A stretch of 64,000 nt of DNA from Ruminococcaceae bacterium UBA6353 (GCA_002437905.1 DJRT01000009.1:1-64000), one strand, 5' to 3'. Positions 50,352-59,075 are shown, counted from the stretch's first letter. Notes: generated by a model not told the origin, from the sequence alone. Translations and numbers: made by a program.

Positions 50352-51069
50352 GCTGCTCTGCTCACAGAGCACATTGACCCGCAGCGAGGCCGGCCGGATG
50401 ATCCGTGCCGGCCGGGTAATGGTGGCCGGCCGCGTGTGCCGCGACCCGGCGGCAAAGGTGGAGCCGGCCGCCGGGCTGACGGTGGACGGCCGGGCACTGC
50501 ACTATGCGCAGCACTGCTACCTGATGCTGAATAAGCCTGCCGGGATCCTGTGCGTTTCCCGCGACCCGAAGGTGCCTACCGTGATCGACCTTGTGCCGGA
50601 GGAATACCGGCGGCGGGGGCTTTTTCCGGCCGGCCGGCTGGACAAGGATACCCACGGCCTGGTGCTGATCACCGATGATGGCGATTTTGCCCATGCGCTG
50701 CTTTCGCCGCGCCGCCATGTGCCCAAGCTGTATCATGCCCGGCTGGACAAGCCGCTGGATGATCAGGCGGCGGCTGCCTTCCGCGCCGGCCCGGTGCTGG
50801 AGGACGGCACCCGGTGTATGCCGGCACAGGTGGCGCTGGTGCAGGCGGGGGAGCAGCCGCTTGTGGCTGTGGTGATCCACGAAGGAAAATACCACCAGAT
50901 CAAGCGGATGTTCGCTGCGGTGGGCTGCCATGTGGTGTGGCTCAAAAGGCTGGCAATGGGCGGCCTGCGGCTGGATGAAGACCTGCCGGAGGGGCAGTGC
51001 CGCATGCTGACAACAGAGGAAAAAGCAAGCATTTTAGACGAAAATACCGGTGAAACTTTAGGCAGTTAG
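50326..51069 (+). CDS. RsuA-family rRNA pseudouridine synthase
   Basis: 247 residues. The N-terminal S4 RNA-binding domain (about 4-48) reads RLDKLLCSQSTLTRSEAGRMI, and the catalytic domain has LMLNKPAGILCVSRD and PAGRLDKDTHGLVLITDDG with the catalytic Asp. EGKYHQIKRMFAAVGCHVVWLKRLAMGG is the RsuA/RluB/E/F motif. It isomerises one uridine of rRNA; which site is not predictable. The start overlaps the DUF4830 gene by 26 bases; an ATG at 50302 is an alternative. Confidence 0.92.
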   Translation: MAKTERLDKLLCSQSTLTRSEAGRMIRAGRVMVAGRVCRDPAAKVEPAAGLTVDGRALHYAQHCYLMLNKPAGILCVSRDPKVPTVIDLVPEEYRRRGLFPAGRLDKDTHGLVLITDDGDFAHALLSPRRHVPKLYHARLDKPLDDQAAAAFRAGPVLEDGTRCMPAQVALVQAGEQPLVAVVIHEGKYHQIKRMFAAVGCHVVWLKRLAMGGLRLDEDLPEGQCRMLTTEEKASILDENTGETLGS

Positions 51070-51225
51070 CGGGGCAGTATAAAAATTGCCATATTTGGCG
51101 CAAAAAAGTTTGTGTATTTTGGGTATGGTTATTCCGCATAAAGGATGGTATAGTATTATCACGCAAAAAGGGTTTTGTCCTACCCCGGACAGACCGAGTT
51201 CAGCAAATTTGGAGGTTTAGAACTT

Positions 51226-52368
51226 ATGGCCAGTCTTTCTCTTAAGCACATTTGCAAGAAGTATCCCGGCGGCGTGTTGGCCGTGTCTGATTTCAACCTG
51301 GAAATCAAGGATAAAGAATTCGTTATCATGGTCGGTCCTTCCGGCTGCGGTAAGTCGACCACCCTGCGTATGATCGCCGGTCTGGAGGAGATCACCTCCG
51401 GTGAGCTGTATATCGGCGACCGCCTGGTCAACGATGTGGCGCCGAAGGATCGCGATATCGCCATGGTGTTCCAGAACTACGCTCTGTATCCCCACATGAC
51501 GGTGTTTGATAACATGGCGTTCGGCCTGAAGCTGCGCAAGACCCCCAAGGAGGAGATCAAGCGCCGCGTGGAGGAGGCCGCCCGCATCCTGGACATCGAG
51601 CATCTGCTGGATCGTAAGCCGAAGGCGCTGTCCGGCGGTCAGCGTCAGCGTGTGGCTCTGGGTCGTGCCATCGTGCGTGAGCCGAAGGTCTTCCTGCTTG
51701 ACGAGCCGCTGTCCAACCTGGATGCTAAGCTGCGTGCGCAGATGCGTACCGAGCTGTCCAAGCTGCACCAGAAGCTGGGCACCACCTTCATCTATGTTAC
51801 CCACGACCAGACCGAGGCTATGACCATGGCCGACCGCATCGTGGTTATGAAGGACGGCGTTATCCAGCAGGTGGATACGCCCCAGCACCTGTACGATCTG
51901 CCCTGCAATATGTTCGTGGCCGGCTTCATCGGCAGCCCGCAGATGAACTTCATCGAGTCGGTCGTCGTCAAGAAGGGCGATACCTACTATGTGGAATTCG
52001 GTTCTGAGGACACCAAGACCCGCCGCGGCGTGAAGTATCAGATCCCGCTGCCGGCCGCCAAGGTTGAGGGCAAGGGTCTGGAGGAGTATGTGGGCAAAGA
52101 GGTCATCATGGGCATCCGTCCGGAGGATGTGCACGATGAGCCCCGCCTGTTGGAAGAGTTTGCCGACTGCAAGGTTAAGGCCAAGGTGGAAGTAACCGAA
52201 ATGATGGGCGCCGAGACCTTCCTGTACTTCAATGTGGAGGGCTTCAACTTCACCGCCCGCGTGGAGCCCACCTCCACCGCTCACCCCGGCGACGAGGTAG
52301 AGGTTGCGCTGGAGAACACCAAGATCCATCTGTTCGACAAGGAGACCCAGCACACCATCTGCAACTGA
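51226..52368 (+). CDS. Stand-alone MsmX/UgpC-type sugar ABC transporter ATPase
   Basis: 380 residues from the ATG at 51226 after TTTGGAGG. Walker A GPSGCGKST, Q-loop MVFQNYALYPHMTV, signature LSGGQRQRVALGRA, Walker B VFLLDEPLSNLDAKL, H-loop YVTHDQTEAMTMAD. Residues about 245-380 form the OB-fold/TOBE regulatory domain (GIRPEDVHDEP, ARVEPTSTAHPGDEV). No permease or binding protein genes are adjacent. In Firmicutes such orphan MsmX/MsmK ATPases energise several CUT1 oligosaccharide importers. Codon use is strongly optimised (e.g. CGT, GGT), suggesting high expression. Confidence 0.93.
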   Translation: MASLSLKHICKKYPGGVLAVSDFNLEIKDKEFVIMVGPSGCGKSTTLRMIAGLEEITSGELYIGDRLVNDVAPKDRDIAMVFQNYALYPHMTVFDNMAFGLKLRKTPKEEIKRRVEEAARILDIEHLLDRKPKALSGGQRQRVALGRAIVREPKVFLLDEPLSNLDAKLRAQMRTELSKLHQKLGTTFIYVTHDQTEAMTMADRIVVMKDGVIQQVDTPQHLYDLPCNMFVAGFIGSPQMNFIESVVVKKGDTYYVEFGSEDTKTRRGVKYQIPLPAAKVEGKGLEEYVGKEVIMGIRPEDVHDEPRLLEEFADCKVKAKVEVTEMMGAETFLYFNVEGFNFTARVEPTSTAHPGDEVEVALENTKIHLFDKETQHTICN

Positions 52369-52392
52369 TGGCAGAATTATTGGCATGCACAG

Positions 52393-52438
52393 TCCCCGGC
52401 GGAGACGGCTTTCAGCCGTCCCGCCGGGGGCTTTTTTT
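52393..52438 (+). terminator. Intrinsic terminator after the MsmX/UgpC-type gene
   Basis: CCCCGGCGG/CCGCCGGGG outer stem (52394-52402, 52421-52429), GACGGCT/AGCCGTC inner stem and a TTTTTTT tail. Confidence 0.93.
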
Positions 52439-52521
52439 GCTTTTCCTGGCCATCTGCCGGCGGAAAAGCGGAAAAAAGGTGGAGATTTGAATAAAAAATT
52501 ATGAATATTCCGATTTTCGCC

Positions 52522-52550
52522 TTGCAAAAAGAGGAAAGATTGTGTAAAAT
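52522..52550 (+). promoter_or_regulatory. Promoter of the PucR-type regulator with a long leader
   Basis: TTGCAA (52522-52527), a 17-bp spacer and TAAAAT (52545-52550). The ~215-nt leader (52556-52772) includes GCCCGC/GCGGGC and other GC-rich hairpins; I do not recognise a riboswitch class. Confidence 0.65.
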
Positions 52551-52772
52551 ATCTATAAGTGGTTTTATGCCCGCCGGAGCTTCCGTTTGCGGGCAGGCCA
52601 CGCAGACAATAGCCGCCGCTTTTGCGGAGAGAGTATATTTTGTACGCCAACCGCTGCCGCACCGCTTTGCCGCCGTCCCGTCCGGGGCGGGACAGGGCTT
52701 TGTCGGCGCAGGCAGCTCTTTTCTTCAAGGCCGGCGAGCCAATGCCCTGTGGGCAGAAAAGGAGTGGTTGTG

Positions 52773-53858
52773 ATGTCCAACCGGTTGTTTCAGGGGATCA
52801 TCCATCAAACTAAGGAGGCGATCGACCGTACCATCGGTGTGATCGATGAGACGCTGACGATTATTGCGTGCAGCGATCTCGGCCGCGTCGGCGAGACGGC
52901 CGATATGGCGTTGGAAGAGGCATTTACCAGCCAGGAGTGCGTGATTGCCGATGGTTATACTTTCCGTGCTTTCGGTTCCCGCCCCCGCAGCGAATATATC
53001 CTCTTTGTGGAGGGGACGGACGAACAGGCCGCGCGCTATGCGGCGCTGCTGGCGGTTTCGCTGGCCAGCATCAAGCAGTATTATGACGAAAAGTATGACC
53101 GCCGCAATTTTATCAAGAATGTGATCATGGACAATATCCTGCCGGGGGATATTTACCTCAAGGCCCGGGAGCTGCACTTCAATAATGATGTCAGCCGGGT
53201 GGCGCTGCTGATCCGGGTGGGCGGCAAGTCGGATGTTTCGGCCTTTGATGTGGTGCAGAACCTGTTTCCGGATAAGACCAAGGACTTCGTTATCAACATT
53301 AACGAGAACGATATCGCCCTGATCAAGGAGATCCGCACCGGCATTGACAGCAAGGATCTCGAAAAGCTGGCGCGTTCTATCGTAGACACCCTGAGCAGCG
53401 AGTTCTATACGCAGGCTGTGGTGGGCATCGGTACGCCGGTGTCCGAGATCAAGGATCTGGCCGGCTCCTTCAAGGAGGCGCAGGTGGCGCTGGAGGTCGG
53501 CAAGGTCTTCGATACCGAAAAGCCGATCATTAATTACGATCACCTGGGTGTGGCGCGGCTGATCTACCAGCTGCCCACAACGCTGTGCGATATGTTCCTG
53601 CGTGAGGTGTTCAAGAAGGGCTCCATTGATTCGCTGGATCAGGAGACGCTGTTTACCATCCAGAAATTCTTTGAGAACAATCTGAATGTCTCCGAGACCT
53701 CCCGCAAGCTGTTTGTGCACCGCAATACGCTGGTTTACCGGCTGGAGAAGATCAAGCGTCTGACCGGTCTGGATCTGCGCGAATTTGACGATGCCATCGT
53801 ATTCAAGGTTGCGCTGATGGTGAAAAAATACCTCAGCGCCAACCCGGTAAAGTATTGA
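52773..53858 (+). CDS. PucR/CdaR-family helix-turn-helix regulator
   Basis: 361 residues from the ATG at 52773 (AAAAGGAG eight bases upstream). The N-terminal ~130 residues are a sensor region of unknown ligand (VIDETLTIIACSDLGRVGE). The middle is a CdaR GGDEF-like domain (about 150-265). The C-terminal PucR-type HTH_30 domain reads LFTIQKFFENNLNVSETSRKLFVHRNTLVYRLEKIKRLTGLDLREFDD. Such proteins sense sugar acids, purines or other metabolites and activate transporter or catabolic genes. Its place after the sugar ATPase gene suggests carbohydrate control (inference). Confidence 0.9.
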   Translation: MSNRLFQGIIHQTKEAIDRTIGVIDETLTIIACSDLGRVGETADMALEEAFTSQECVIADGYTFRAFGSRPRSEYILFVEGTDEQAARYAALLAVSLASIKQYYDEKYDRRNFIKNVIMDNILPGDIYLKARELHFNNDVSRVALLIRVGGKSDVSAFDVVQNLFPDKTKDFVININENDIALIKEIRTGIDSKDLEKLARSIVDTLSSEFYTQAVVGIGTPVSEIKDLAGSFKEAQVALEVGKVFDTEKPIINYDHLGVARLIYQLPTTLCDMFLREVFKKGSIDSLDQETLFTIQKFFENNLNVSETSRKLFVHRNTLVYRLEKIKRLTGLDLREFDDAIVFKVALMVKKYLSANPVKY

Positions 53859-53878
53859 GTATTTATGAAAATCAGGCG

Positions 53879-53914
53879 GCGGCAGCCGTCGGCAGACACG
53901 CCGACGGCTGCCGC
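53879..53914 (+). terminator. Strong hairpin after the PucR-type gene
   Basis: A perfect 15-bp stem (53879-53893 with 53900-53914) but no adjacent U-run. Confidence 0.55.
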
Positions 53915-53988
53915 TGTCCGGACTTGCTTTGATCTTCTGCATTTTGGCATAAATTCCGTTCTTTTCCGCTGCTGCCAAGCATTTTCAC

Positions 53989-54017
53989 TTGCGCGCCAAT
54001 GCGCTTTCCGCTACAAT
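53989..54017 (+). promoter_or_regulatory. Promoter of the ftsEX operon
   Basis: TTGCGC (53989-53994), a 17-bp spacer and TACAAT (54012-54017). Confidence 0.7.
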
Positions 54018-54037
54018 GGGAGCGGCGGCAGGCAGCT

Positions 54038-54063
54038 GCAGCCATCGTATGGCTGCCATTTTT
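54038..54063 (+). terminator. Terminator-like hairpin in the ftsE leader
   Basis: GCAGCCAT/ATGGCTGC (54038-54045, 54049-54056) with a 3-nt loop, followed by CATTTTT. It lies about 20 bp downstream of the predicted -10, before ftsE, so it may act as an attenuator. Confidence 0.6.
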
Positions 54064-54143
54064 ACCTGTGATAACAACGCGTTTATGACGCTTTTTTCAT
54101 TTTTGACCGGCCATGTGCCGGCTTCAAGGAGGTATACATACCC

Positions 54144-54860
54144 ATGATTGAATTCCGGAGTGTGTATAAGGCCTATGGCAAGGGCAGCCCTGCCCTGAAC
54201 GATGTCAATTTACACATTGACGATGGCGAATTTGCCTTTATTGTGGGCGCTTCCGGCGCCGGAAAGAGCACCTTTCTCAAGCTGATCATGCATGAGGAGA
54301 CGCCGACCAGCGGTGAGGTGATTGTCAATAACTACCGCCTTTCCCGGCTGAAGCGTAAGCAGGTGCCGTATTTTCGCCGCACCATGGGCATTGTATTTCA
54401 GGATTTCCGTCTCATCAACACCATGACGGTGTACGAAAATGTGGCCTTTTCCATGCGCGTGATCGGCAAAACGCAGCGGGAGATCCGCCGGCGGGTGCCG
54501 TATGTGCTGCAGCTGCTGGATCTGCAGAGCAAAAGCCAGCGCTATCCGCTGGAGCTGTCCGGCGGTGAGCAGCAGCGTGTGGGTCTGGCGCGCGCACTGG
54601 TGAATAACCCGGCGCTGATTATTGCGGATGAGCCGACCGGCAATGTCGACCCCCAGATGTCGCATGATATTGTTGAGCTGCTCAGCCAGATCAATGAAAA
54701 GGGCACGACCATTCTGATGGTGACCCATGAGCATGAGCTGGTGCACCAGTTCGACCATCGGGTGATCACGCTGGAGGACGGCCGCATTGTGGCGGATACC
54801 GGTCCCCACGGCCGGCAGCCGGCCACCCCGATGGTGCAGCTGGGAGGTGGTGCGGTATGA
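54144..54860 (+). CDS. ftsE: Cell-division ABC ATPase FtsE
   Basis: 238 residues. FtsE powers conformational change in FtsX, which in turn activates peptidoglycan hydrolases at the septum. Walker A GASGAGKST, Q-loop IVFQDFRLI, signature LSGGEQQRVGLARAL, Walker B ALIIADEPTGNVDP, H-loop LMVTHEHELV. The start MIEFRSVYKAYGKG is typical. AAGGAGG precedes the ATG. The stop overlaps ftsX (ATGA). Confidence 0.96.
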   Translation: MIEFRSVYKAYGKGSPALNDVNLHIDDGEFAFIVGASGAGKSTFLKLIMHEETPTSGEVIVNNYRLSRLKRKQVPYFRRTMGIVFQDFRLINTMTVYENVAFSMRVIGKTQREIRRRVPYVLQLLDLQSKSQRYPLELSGGEQQRVGLARALVNNPALIIADEPTGNVDPQMSHDIVELLSQINEKGTTILMVTHEHELVHQFDHRVITLEDGRIVADTGPHGRQPATPMVQLGGGAV

Positions 54861-55759
54861 TGCGTTCGCATGATGTACGGTATCTCGTCCGCGAGGGCTT
54901 CCGCAATACCTGGCAGAACCGCTTTATGGCGCTGGCCAGCGTGGGTGTGCTGATCTGCTGCCTGCTGCTGACGGGCTTTTCCTACCTGGTGTTTGTCAAT
55001 ATCGACCATCTGTTCCAGACCGCCTATGAGCAGAATGTGGTGGCGGTCTATCTGGATGAGGGGCTGGAGCAGGCAGCCGTGGAGCAGGTAGGGGAGACCC
55101 TGCGCAGCATGGACAATGTGGCGCAGGTCACCTTTGTTTCCAAAGAGGAGTCCCTGGAGCGCTACGGCGATGACCTGCCCGCCGAAACCTACGAGAGCCT
55201 GCAGGGGGAGGACAACCCGCTGCCGGATACCTATATCGTCTCGCTGGAGGATCTGACGATCTTCGAGGGGACTCTCAGTGCAATCCGGCAGGTGGACGGG
55301 GTGGAGGATGTCTCCTATGACGGCAATATTGCCGCCACCCTGACCCGCGTGCGTCGGATGGTGCTGGGCGTGGGTGGTACGATTATTGCGGTGCTGCTGC
55401 TGGTATCGCTGTTTATCATTGCCAATACCATCAAGCTGACGGTATACAGCCGCCGGCTGGAGATCTATATTATGAAATCGGTCGGCGCAACGGATGGCTT
55501 TGTCCGCCTGCCCTTTGTGGTGGAAGGGATCACCCTGGGGCTTTGCGCCGGCACCGTGGGCTATGGATTGATCTATCTGCTGTATAGCCAGCTGGCCCGC
55601 AGCTTCCGGTTCGGCGTGCTTCTCAGCATGGTGCCGTTCCGTGCGGTGTGGTGCCCGCTGCTGATTGGTTTTCTGGTCGGCGGCGTGCTGGTGGGCATGT
55701 GCGGCAGCGCGATCTCCATGGGCCGGTATCTCAAAAAGGAAGGGAGCCTGCGATCATGA
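54857..55759 (+). CDS. ftsX: Cell-division membrane protein FtsX
   Basis: 300 residues with four membrane helices. One N-terminal helix (about 22-45), an extracytoplasmic domain (about 46-170: FVNIDHLFQTAYEQNVVAVYLDEG, QVTFVSKEESLERYGDDLP), then three helices in the FtsX/MacB permease domain (SVGATDGFVRLPFVVEGI). The extracytoplasmic loop should bind the coiled coil of the next gene's M23 protein. The stop overlaps that gene by four bases. Confidence 0.95.
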   Translation: MMRSHDVRYLVREGFRNTWQNRFMALASVGVLICCLLLTGFSYLVFVNIDHLFQTAYEQNVVAVYLDEGLEQAAVEQVGETLRSMDNVAQVTFVSKEESLERYGDDLPAETYESLQGEDNPLPDTYIVSLEDLTIFEGTLSAIRQVDGVEDVSYDGNIAATLTRVRRMVLGVGGTIIAVLLLVSLFIIANTIKLTVYSRRLEIYIMKSVGATDGFVRLPFVVEGITLGLCAGTVGYGLIYLLYSQLARSFRFGVLLSMVPFRAVWCPLLIGFLVGGVLVGMCGSAISMGRYLKKEGSLRS

Positions 55760-57003
55760 AAAACCGTTCTCGTTTTGTCCGCCTGTCGGCGGCTGTGTTG
55801 GCCGCCGTGCTCCTGTGCACCGGCAGCGGGCTGTCTGCGGCGGCGGCCACCCGCACCGAGCTGGAGGCACAGATCAAGGAGCTGCAGGAAAAGGCCGACG
55901 GCATTAAAAAGGAGCTTTCTGCGGCCAAAACGGATCTGTCGGCCAGCCAGCAGCGCAAGAACCTGATTGATGCACAGATCAGCAATGCCGAGCAGCAGAT
56001 CGCCCTGTATAATAGCCAGATCAACGCCGTGCAGGCGCAGGTTGACGCCACACAGCAGCAGATTGCCGAGCGGGAGCAGGAGATCGCTGCGCAGGAGGCA
56101 TCCATTCTGGACACCAAGGAGAAGCTGAGCCAGCGTCTGCGGGCGATCATGAAAAGCGGCAATGTGACCACTCTGCAGATGCTGCTGAACACCGAAAGCT
56201 ACACCGATTATCTGCTGAAGTCCAAGGCCATGCACTGCATTGCGGAAAAGGATCAGAACACCATCGACGAGCTGGAGGCGAAGCTGACAGCCATCCGCGA
56301 GGAAAAGACCGCCCTGGAGGCCAAGAAAACCGAGCTGAGCAATCAGAAGGCGGATATCGAGGCGCTGCGCACCACCTCCACGCAGAAGAAAAAGGAGCTG
56401 GATACCCTGTGTGCGGCGGCGCAGACGGAGGTACGCAATCTCAGCAGCACCGTCAACGGGTATAATAACCAGCTGTCCGAAACACAGAAGAAAATTGAGG
56501 AGGCCAATCAGGAGATCACCCGGCTGATCCAGAATTCCAACAGCACCGGGAAGTACGATGGCAAGATGATGTACTGGCCGGTGCCGACGGTGCGGGCTCT
56601 CTCCGATGTGTTTGGTCCGCGCTGGGGCAAGCTGCACCGCGGCATTGATATTGCCAACGGCCCGATCCCGATCTACGGGGAGAACATTGTGGCCGCCGCC
56701 GACGGTACGGTGATCGCGGCCAACTACACCAGCTATTACGGCACAGGCTGGAGCTATGGCTACGGCTACAGCTGCATTGTGGATCATGGCTACGACAGCC
56801 AGGGACGCAAGATCACGACCCTATATGCCCACTGCTCGGTGATGAATGCGCGCGTGGGGCAGAAGGTGACTGGCGGCAAGACGGTGCTGGGACAGGCCGG
56901 CAAGAGCGGCGATGTGACCGGCCCGCATCTGCACTTTGAGGTGCGGGTGAATGGTGTGGCGGTGGATCCGCTGAACACCTATGTCAGTCCCAATGTGAAT
57001 TAA
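55756..57003 (+). CDS. Secreted M23 peptidoglycan endopeptidase with coiled coil (EnvC-like)
   Basis: 415 residues. Signal peptide MKNRSRFVRLSAAVLAAVLL with a likely cut after the AAAA region near residue 33. Residues about 35-255 form a long Gln/Glu/Lys-rich coiled coil, the part that docks onto FtsX in EnvC/PcsB-type systems. The C-terminal M23 domain (about 270-410) retains the zinc ligands: GKLHRGIDIANG (HxxxD) and GPHLHFEV (HxH). It likely cleaves peptide cross-links at the septum when FtsEX signals. The start overlaps ftsX. Confidence 0.93.
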   Translation: MKNRSRFVRLSAAVLAAVLLCTGSGLSAAAATRTELEAQIKELQEKADGIKKELSAAKTDLSASQQRKNLIDAQISNAEQQIALYNSQINAVQAQVDATQQQIAEREQEIAAQEASILDTKEKLSQRLRAIMKSGNVTTLQMLLNTESYTDYLLKSKAMHCIAEKDQNTIDELEAKLTAIREEKTALEAKKTELSNQKADIEALRTTSTQKKKELDTLCAAAQTEVRNLSSTVNGYNNQLSETQKKIEEANQEITRLIQNSNSTGKYDGKMMYWPVPTVRALSDVFGPRWGKLHRGIDIANGPIPIYGENIVAAADGTVIAANYTSYYGTGWSYGYGYSCIVDHGYDSQGRKITTLYAHCSVMNARVGQKVTGGKTVLGQAGKSGDVTGPHLHFEVRVNGVAVDPLNTYVSPNVN

Positions 57004-57023
57004 CAGGAAATGAGGAACCGGGG

Positions 57024-58241
57024 ATGAAGAAAAAAATCACCATCAGCACCATGGTTACGCTGATTATCCTGACGGCAGCCGTGACGATCTCGGTCACCAT
57101 GCTGGTGGCTATGCGCCTGTTTAACCGGCAGGTGCAGTCGGTCGCCCAGCGCCAGGCCATGTACACCCATATTGATGATGTGGACAAGAAGGTGCGGGAA
57201 TACTATTCGGATATTGATGAAGAGCGGCTGCGCCAGTGCATCACCGAGGGCTATGTCAATGGCATCGGGGACAGCTATGCGGCCTACTTTACCGCTGAGG
57301 AATATGTGGCGGAGCAGCAGCGGCTGGCCGGCAAGGCCAATGATGTGGGGCTGGCCGTGTGCAAAAGCACCTCCGGCCGGATGATGGTCAGCGAGGTGCG
57401 CACCGATTCGCCGGCGGATAAGAGCGGCCTGAAGAAGACCGATGTGATCACGGCGGTGGATGGCGAGGAGATCACCTCCGCCACCTCGGCGGCGGAGCTG
57501 CAGGCAAAGCTGGATGCGGCCGATAAGGTGCTGCTGACGGTGGAGCGGGACGGTGCGCCGGTGGCCTTTGAGCTGTCGGCCAGCCCGTACACGCTGCGCA
57601 GCGTGCAGAGCAGCCTGGACGGCTCCATCGGCTATGTCAAGGTTACGGCTTTTTACGAGAACACCCCGGAGCAGTTTAAGGCAGCGGTCTCCTCGCTGGT
57701 ACAGCAGGGGGCTACCGGCCTGATCTTTGATATGCGCGGCAACCGCGGCGGCAGCCGCGAGGCGGCGGAAAAGGTGATTGGCTACCTGGTTCCGCTGGGG
57801 CAGTACGGCTGCGAGACCGACCGCAATGGCGTGGTGAGCAACCTGGTGTCTGACCAGAGCAACCAGCTCAGCATTTCCACCGTGACCCTGGTTAATGCGG
57901 AAACGGCCGGCGAGGCGGAATTTTTCGCCGGTGTGCTGCAGGAAATGAGCCTGACCACGGTGGTGGGCGATATAACGGCCGGCAAGGCCAAATTCCAGGC
58001 CTATTACACACTGGAGTCCGACAGCTCGGCGATCAAACTGACGGTGGGTGAGTACAGCCGACTGAAGGGCGGTTCCTGGGAGGGAACGGGCATCCAGCCG
58101 GACAGCGTGGTGACCCTGAGTGCGGATATGCAGGCGGTGGCGCCGCTGCTGGAGCAGGACAAGGATCCGCAGTATCTGGCGGGTGTGGCACAGTTCCCCG
58201 GCAATGCGGTGAATGCGGCCGGCACAACGGCAGCGAAATAA
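57024..58241 (+). CDS. S41-type (CtpA-like) PDZ protein with no catalytic serine
   Basis: 405 residues. An N-terminal membrane helix (about 8-28), a helical segment (YYSDIDEERLRQCI), a PDZ domain (about 100-185, VRTDSPADKSGLKKTDVITAVDG) and an S41 core. GLIFDMRGNRGGS is intact. The catalytic segment, normally N-x-G-(S/T)-A-S-A-S-E, reads NAETAGEAE, putting Gly296 where the serine belongs. Lys321 in TAGKAKFQ is kept at the canonical 25-residue spacing. So the fold is preserved but proteolysis is probably lost; it may act as a scaffold for the M23 hydrolase. It lies 20 bp after the M23 gene. Confidence 0.9.
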   Translation: MKKKITISTMVTLIILTAAVTISVTMLVAMRLFNRQVQSVAQRQAMYTHIDDVDKKVREYYSDIDEERLRQCITEGYVNGIGDSYAAYFTAEEYVAEQQRLAGKANDVGLAVCKSTSGRMMVSEVRTDSPADKSGLKKTDVITAVDGEEITSATSAAELQAKLDAADKVLLTVERDGAPVAFELSASPYTLRSVQSSLDGSIGYVKVTAFYENTPEQFKAAVSSLVQQGATGLIFDMRGNRGGSREAAEKVIGYLVPLGQYGCETDRNGVVSNLVSDQSNQLSISTVTLVNAETAGEAEFFAGVLQEMSLTTVVGDITAGKAKFQAYYTLESDSSAIKLTVGEYSRLKGGSWEGTGIQPDSVVTLSADMQAVAPLLEQDKDPQYLAGVAQFPGNAVNAAGTTAAK

Positions 58242-58257
58242 TACAGGAAGCGAAAAA

Positions 58258-58297
58258 AAGGCTCCCCGACGCGTTTGTGCGTCGGGGAGCCTTTTGA
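58258..58297. terminator. Bidirectional terminator
   Basis: A perfect 13-bp stem GGCTCCCCGACGC/GCGTCGGGGAGCC (58260-58272, 58279-58291) with A-run left and TTTT right, between the convergent S41 and DUF2752 genes. Confidence 0.92.
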
Positions 58298-58337
58298 TTG
58301 ATTGACAAAATCCGATAGACGGGTGCGGAACCGTGTG

Positions 58338-58679
58338 TCAGAGCAGCCGGCAGAGGAAGGTAAGCAGAAAGCCGGCGCCAATGAGGATCAGCACACCGTA
58401 ATTGAGCAGGGCGTTCCGGAACAGGCGGCCGCCAAACAGCAGATAGAGGGCGATCAGCGGCAGGCTCCATACCATGGGGTGCCAGCGCAGGGCGGCGGCA
58501 AGGTTTCCGTGCAGGGCGGCGGCCAGCGCCCGCGTCATCCCGCAGCCGGGGCAGGTGATGCCGAACAGCCGGTTCCATACACAGCCAATGCCGCTGACAT
58601 ACAGCAGCCCGGCCGCAGCTGCCATACCCATCAGGAGCAGCAACCCGGCCGGGCTGAAATGGTTCGCGCGGTTTTTCAA
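58338..58679 (-). CDS. DUF2752 small membrane protein
   Basis: 113 residues from a TTG start whose RBS (AAGGA) lies in the last codons of the preceding TM2 gene, three bases away. The family signature CPGCGMTRALAAALHGN (about 43-59) is complete, and there are three membrane helices. The function of DUF2752 proteins is unknown. The pairing with a TM2 protein is common in Clostridia. Confidence 0.85.
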   Translation of the reverse strand: MKNRANHFSPAGLLLLMGMAAAAGLLYVSGIGCVWNRLFGITCPGCGMTRALAAALHGNLAAALRWHPMVWSLPLIALYLLFGGRLFRNALLNYGVLILIGAGFLLTFLCRLL

Positions 58680-58682
58680 GGC

Positions 58683-59075
58683 TTAGTCCTTGAGCGGGAC
58701 ACCCTTGGCATCCTTATTGATGCTGCCGGTGAGGATCATAATGCCCTCGATCAGGCCCCAGATGGCGCCAACGCCAAAGCAGAGGCTCAGGCAGATCTGG
58801 GCAATGCCCTTGCCGGTGTAGCCCAGATAGAAATTGTGGATGCCAAGACCGCCGAGAAAGATACCCAGCAGGCCGGCGGTCAACTTGGATTTCTGCTGAT
58901 CAGCCGTAAACTGGGGACCCTGCGCACAGCCGCAGCTGGTACATACAGCCGCGCCGGGGGCCAGCTGTGTGCCGCAGTTGCTGCAGAAATTGTTGCCCTG
59001 TCCCTTCTGGAAGCCGCAGTGGACACAGACCGCGGCATTGGGATCCATTTGTTGCCCGCAATTTTTACAGTACAT
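58683..59075 (-). CDS. TM2-domain protein with zinc ribbons
   Basis: 130 residues. Two short zinc ribbons are seen: CKNCGQQMDPNAAVCVHCG and CSNCGTQLAPGAAVCTSCG (four CxxC pairs). Then a TM2 domain: LLGIFLGGLGIHNFYLGYTGKG and ICLSLCFGVGAIWGLIEGIMIL, two membrane helices joined by a short turn with the family's N-F/Y-Y pattern. Function is unknown; such proteins are frequent in gut Clostridia. AGGGAGG precedes the ATG. Confidence 0.9.
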   Translation of the reverse strand: MYCKNCGQQMDPNAAVCVHCGFQKGQGNNFCSNCGTQLAPGAAVCTSCGCAQGPQFTADQQKSKLTAGLLGIFLGGLGIHNFYLGYTGKGIAQICLSLCFGVGAIWGLIEGIMILTGSINKDAKGVPLKD

